From an uncultured Actinomycetes bacterium (GTDB lineage Bacteria; Actinomycetota; Acidimicrobiia; Acidimicrobiales; RAAP-2): a DNA stretch of 64,000 nucleotides. Under the pieces are notes generated by a model that was not told where the DNA came from, searched no databases, and worked only from the letters and a program-made list of their open reading frames with translations. The stretch covers positions 29,190 through 93,189 of the forward strand of contig CAIKCI010000024.1 in NCBI GenBank assembly GCA_903825895.1. Reading direction: 5' to 3'. Both the position numbers and the translations under genes were made by a program. Of the stretch, positions 61,095 through 64,000 are shown in pieces (within the stretch, counting starts at the first letter, position 1; every line of letters starts with the position of its first letter).

Positions 61095-61754
61095 TTAGGC
61101 AGCGATAAAGAGGCCCGACACCACCGCTTTGCTCAAGCGCAGCGATCCCTTTGCCGCAGTGACCTCGATCGAACCGTCATTGTTTCGGGCAGAAACAACG
61201 CCTCGCTGTCCGGGAATGAACCCTGCTGCGTCCATGGCCATCAGGGTTGTTTCGTCGTGCTCGATCATTTCGTTGATTCTCAACAAGATCACTTCCTGGC
61301 CCTCTTGAGATCCGGCGAGCGACCGCTCCGCTCGAGAGACGCCTCCGTGAGAACCGGGGATCGGATTGCCGTGCGGGCAGGTTGAAGGGTCACCCAACAA
61401 GGCAATCAGTTTCTCTTCAACGTCAGCTGAGATCACGTGCTCCCACTTCCCGGCTTCATCGTGGACCTTGTGCCATTCGAGTCCAATGACGTCAACGAGG
61501 AGTCGCTCAGCTAAACGGTGACGACGAGTGACCGTAACGGCCACGCCATGGCCACGCTCGGTGAGCGAAACCGTTCTGCCCTGGCGCGTGACATAACCAT
61601 CTTCTTCTAAGCGGTCGAGCATCTCCTTAACCGACGGGGCGCTACGGCCCAGTGATTCAGCAATCCGCGCCCCGATGACCTCGGTGCCCTCGGCCCCCAG
61701 CGAGAAGATGGTCTCGAGATACTCCTCAAGTGGTCGGTGATAGCCCTCGTCCAT
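61095..61754 (-). CDS. DtxR/MntR-family metal-dependent regulator with unusual metal site
   Basis: 219 aa: N-terminal winged helix (SAPSVKEMLDRLEEDGYV), dimerisation domain (residues about 75-140, HRLAERLLVDVIG, CPHGNPIPG), C-terminal SH3-like/FeoA-type region (about 145-219). Ancillary-site residues H79, E83 and H98 match DtxR. In the primary site, E105 and H106 are kept, but DtxR Met10 aligns with E11 and DtxR Cys102 is G102 (VHDEAGKWEH). Likely controls iron or manganese genes; which metal is unclear. It starts 9 bp before the aminotransferase gene ends, in the same direction. Confidence 0.88.
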   Translation of the reverse strand: MDEGYHRPLEEYLETIFSLGAEGTEVIGARIAESLGRSAPSVKEMLDRLEEDGYVTRQGRTVSLTERGHGVAVTVTRRHRLAERLLVDVIGLEWHKVHDEAGKWEHVISADVEEKLIALLGDPSTCPHGNPIPGSHGGVSRAERSLAGSQEGQEVILLRINEMIEHDETTLMAMDAAGFIPGQRGVVSARNNDGSIEVTAAKGSLRLSKAVVSGLFIAA

Positions 61755-61763
61755 GCGTCAATC

Positions 61764-63167
61764 CTAACGGGTCGCCCTCGCCGACGAGATCGACGGCTCT
61801 CCCACTGCTCCCAGCGCGGTGACTGCTTCGGCGAAGACCTCACTGTGGCGGTCGACGTCGGCCTCTGTTGTTGTCGGGCACATCAAGGCCATGTTGTGAA
61901 AGGGGGTCAACAACACACCCCGGTTGAGTAAGAACAAATGCATGAATTCGTCGAGGTCATGGTCTTCGGCGGCTGCCGATTCGCCACCGTTGCGCGGAGC
62001 CGGTGAGCAAAAGCGATACTCTGCTCGGGCTCCGAGCTGGGTAATTGACCACTCAAGGTGACTATCGTCGAGCGCTGTTTGAACGCCTGCGGTAAAGCGG
62101 TCAGCCAGGGCGATCATCCGCTCAAAGGCCTCGTCGGTCAAGACATGCTCGAGCGTGGCCCGCATCGCAGCACTTGACAGGGCATTCCCCGCCAAGGTTC
62201 CACCAACGCCCCCAACGTCAACGACATCGGCTCCGCCTTCGATCATGGCGAAAAAACGCGGGACAAGATCTTCCGAGAAGCCAAATGCGCCACAAGGGAT
62301 TCCCCCGCCAAGTGATTTGCCGATCGTCACGATGTCAGGCTCGAGTCCCCAGGCTTTGGTCGCTCCTCCAGGCCCCGCACTCAAGGTGTGCGTCTCATCG
62401 ATCATCAAAAGCGTCCCGGTTTCCCTCGTGGCCTCTCGCAGTGCCTCGAGAAAACCAGGTTCGGGCATTACGATGCCGATGTTGGTCAGCGCTGGTTCGG
62501 TCAAGACTGCGGCGACGTCACCATGGGCTAGTGCTGCACGTACCGCGTCGATGTCGTTGAATTCAACGACCCGCGTCGTCTCCGTCGGATCAACGGCTGG
62601 CCCGACGTTGCCCGGGCGGGAACGAGCAAGACCATGTTCGTCACAAATCACCACCGTCTCGTCGACACTGCCGTGATAGCAATACGAGAAGGCCAAAATC
62701 TTGGGACGCTTTGTCATCTCCCGAGCTAATCGCAAGGCCCACCGATTGGCATCGGTGGCGGTCAATGAAAATGACCACTTCGCCATGCCAAAGCGCCGGG
62801 TCAATTCTGCGGCCACCCATTCGGCGTCATCAGTCGGGAGCATCGTGGTGACCCCTCCAATCTCTCCGATCCGGTGCTGCACTGCATCGACGGTTGCCTT
62901 TGGCGAGTGGCCAGCCATCGCACCCGTGTCGCCAAGGGCAAAGTCGATCAGGTCGTGGCCATCGACGTCAACGATATGGTTGCCGTGCGCTCGCTGATAA
63001 CTCAAGGGGAACCCTCCGGCCCAGCTTTTCATCCACGTCATCGGCACTTGTCCGAGCAAATGGGAACCTTTTTCGAATTTGGCCAGCGACGTCGGGTTGG
63101 CCGTCCGGTAGCGCTCGTTCTCTTGGGCCAATAATCGTTGCAATTGTGCTCTGTCGACGCTCACCAT
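61764..63167 (-). CDS. Class III aminotransferase (glutamate-1-semialdehyde-aminotransferase-like)
   Basis: 467 aa PLP enzyme with D257 (MIDETHTL) and Schiff-base K284 (TIGKSLGGGIPCGAFG). The segment YHGSVDETVV is shared with HemL-like aminotransferases. It is longer than HemL (about 430) and has differing active-site loops, so I do not call it hemL. Divergent from the small membrane protein at 63236. The substrate is unknown. Confidence 0.8.
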   Translation of the reverse strand: MVSVDRAQLQRLLAQENERYRTANPTSLAKFEKGSHLLGQVPMTWMKSWAGGFPLSYQRAHGNHIVDVDGHDLIDFALGDTGAMAGHSPKATVDAVQHRIGEIGGVTTMLPTDDAEWVAAELTRRFGMAKWSFSLTATDANRWALRLAREMTKRPKILAFSYCYHGSVDETVVICDEHGLARSRPGNVGPAVDPTETTRVVEFNDIDAVRAALAHGDVAAVLTEPALTNIGIVMPEPGFLEALREATRETGTLLMIDETHTLSAGPGGATKAWGLEPDIVTIGKSLGGGIPCGAFGFSEDLVPRFFAMIEGGADVVDVGGVGGTLAGNALSSAAMRATLEHVLTDEAFERMIALADRFTAGVQTALDDSHLEWSITQLGARAEYRFCSPAPRNGGESAAAEDHDLDEFMHLFLLNRGVLLTPFHNMALMCPTTTEADVDRHSEVFAEAVTALGAVGEPSISSARATR

Positions 63168-63235
63168 GCTTCTCGCTCCTCGCAGTAGGCACCGTCTCGG
63201 TGGAGATCGGCCCGTTGTTCTGAAACACTAGAGCG

Positions 63236-63589
63236 ATGAAACCCAAAAACCCACCGCCCGAGATCCTTCGCCCACATCCAGGATGGTTTCTCGTCTTAGA
63301 CGGCCCACTCGCCCTTCTGGCGGCCTTGGTGATTATTCCCTCCCTTGGGTCTCGATTCACGAAAATTGCACCTTTTGCGACCAAATCTCTCTTGAAATGG
63401 ACATTTTTTGCGGCCCTGGTGGTCCACGCCGCGGAAGGCGCAACCGCATGGTCGATAGCCGGTAAAAAAGGCCTAAATCAAAGGGGTTGGGCCCTCCAGA
63501 CGGCTCTCGTAGGATTCCCATCATTGCGGCTCTTGATCGAGCAAAACCCAGAAAATGAGGACTATTCGGCTGAGTATCGCCCCAATTAG
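63236..63589 (+). CDS. Small membrane protein, DUF4499 / TMEM254-like
   Basis: 117 aa with about three hydrophobic helices (19-38, 54-72, 87-101). The HAAEGATAWSIAGKKGL segment followed by QTALVGFPSLRLL resembles the DUF4499 (TMEM254-like) family seen in eukaryotes and some bacteria. No function known. It precedes the HU gene by 70 bp. Confidence 0.6.
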   Translation: MKPKNPPPEILRPHPGWFLVLDGPLALLAALVIIPSLGSRFTKIAPFATKSLLKWTFFAALVVHAAEGATAWSIAGKKGLNQRGWALQTALVGFPSLRLLIEQNPENEDYSAEYRPN

Positions 63590-63659
63590 GTACCGAACCG
63601 TGCAAGATGGTGCACGAGCAGCCCCGCTCCGGAGGGCTGAGGACAAGGAGAATGGTTCC

Positions 63660-63962
63660 GTGAATAAGACCGAATTGATCGATGCAGTTGCAGCCCACAC
63701 GGGAAATGCCAAGAGCACCGTGGCAGAAGTCCTGGCAGGACTTGAGGACGTCGTTGTCGCCTCAGTCGCCAAGGGCGAGAAGGTGGCCCTGACCGGCTTT
63801 GTGTCCTTCGACCGAGTGGACCGCAAGGCCCGTACGGCTCGTAACCCACAAACCGGTGAAGCCATCCAAGTCAAGGCTTCCAAGGCTCCGAAGGTTGCCG
63901 CTGGCGCAAGCTTCAAGAAGATCGTGAAGGGTGAGGCTCCGGCCCCATCTATCCGAGGCTAA
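63660..63962 (+). CDS. HU-type nucleoid DNA-binding protein
   Basis: 100 aa: NKTELIDAVAAHTG at the N-terminus, GFVSFDRVDRKARTARNPQTGE beta-arm core shortened here to the RNPQTGEAI motif. GTG 63660 has AAGGAG nine bases upstream. It lacks the long Lys/Ala-rich tail of mycobacterial HupB. The preceding 70 bp hold a short inverted repeat GTGCA / TGCAC (63600-63615). Confidence 0.93.
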   Translation: MNKTELIDAVAAHTGNAKSTVAEVLAGLEDVVVASVAKGEKVALTGFVSFDRVDRKARTARNPQTGEAIQVKASKAPKVAAGASFKKIVKGEAPAPSIRG

Positions 63963-63971
63963 GTAGCCTTT

Positions 63972-63988
63972 CCCTCATCACGAGGGTT
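63972..63988 (+). terminator. Possible weak terminator after the HU gene
   Basis: CCCTC / GAGGG, 5-bp stem around ATCACG-type loop, followed by only two T residues. It is the only hairpin in the last 38 bases. Weak evidence. Confidence 0.3.
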
Positions 63989-64000
63989 CACAAAGACGAA

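Noticed and set aside
1..64000. tRNA, rRNA, tmRNA, CRISPR arrays, insertion sequences
   Set aside because: All intergenic spaces are under about 200 bases; reading them on both strands showed no tRNA-like cloverleaf, repeat-spacer pattern or transposase.

Overview
The window is a gene-dense stretch of bacterial chromosome (about 60 protein genes, mostly on the minus strand). Many neighbours overlap by 4 nt or are only a few bases apart. Gene content and order point to an actinobacterium: nrdR / LysM cell-division inhibitor / lexA; dapB ... dapA-rnj-ftsK; rpsB-tsf-pyrH-frr-cdsA-dxr-rseP-ispG; rimP-nusA-ylxR-infB-rbfA-truB-ribF-rpsO-pnp; response regulator / histidine kinase / GerMN lipoprotein; a class E sortase; and an F420-type LLM oxidoreductase. 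GC content looks moderate, below most actinobacteria. A member of class Acidimicrobiia is my best inference, but no rRNA is present to prove it. I see no mobile elements, phage genes, CRISPR arrays, tRNAs or rRNAs.

Layout. 0.1-2.2 kb (+): an L,D-transpeptidase and a class E sortase. 2.2-5.3 kb (-): dinB, a PIG-L deacetylase, nrdR and a LysM SOS division inhibitor. These face lexA (+) across a short region with four SOS boxes. 6.1-18.5 kb (mainly -): a small membrane protein (+), then ftsK, a D,D-carboxypeptidase, thrB, miaB, miaA, dapF, hflX, dapC, dapD and dapE in transcription order. 18.6-28.2 kb: a siderophore-interacting-type flavoprotein (+), then on the minus strand a YfhO-like membrane protein, dapB, two TetR regulators, a diiron protein, dapA and rnj. 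28.4-46.9 kb (-): the large translation / RNA metabolism / isoprenoid block from rpsB to pnp, preceded by xerC. 48.0-50.7 kb (+): a two-component system with a GerMN lipoprotein. 50.7-52.9 kb (-): an LLM oxidoreductase, nadD, a tiny membrane protein and rsfS. 53-54.3 kb (+): class II DAHP synthase. 54.3-63.2 kb (-): a class III aminotransferase, a DtxR-type regulator, and the chain obg-proB-proA-MoxR-VWA-histidine phosphatase. 63.2-64.0 kb (+): a small membrane protein and an HU-type protein.

Functional themes. Six genes of the succinylase diaminopimelate/lysine pathway are here (dapA, dapB, dapC, dapD, dapE, dapF), along with thrB and wall enzymes that depend on or act on peptidoglycan. Two MEP-pathway genes (dxr, ispG) flank the site-2 protease gene. 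The SOS response is represented by lexA, the LysM inhibitor and dinB.

The most unusual signals are in RNA and translation initiation. The leaders of rpsB and rpsO each contain a candidate pseudoknot, and the rpsO-pnp spacer is strongly structured. ylxR appears to start at ATA and rsfS at CTG. Other points worth attention are a TetR-TetR-diiron cassette inside a dap gene cluster, a DtxR-family regulator with altered primary metal-site residues, and an L,D-transpeptidase with a degenerate active-site motif beside a sortase.
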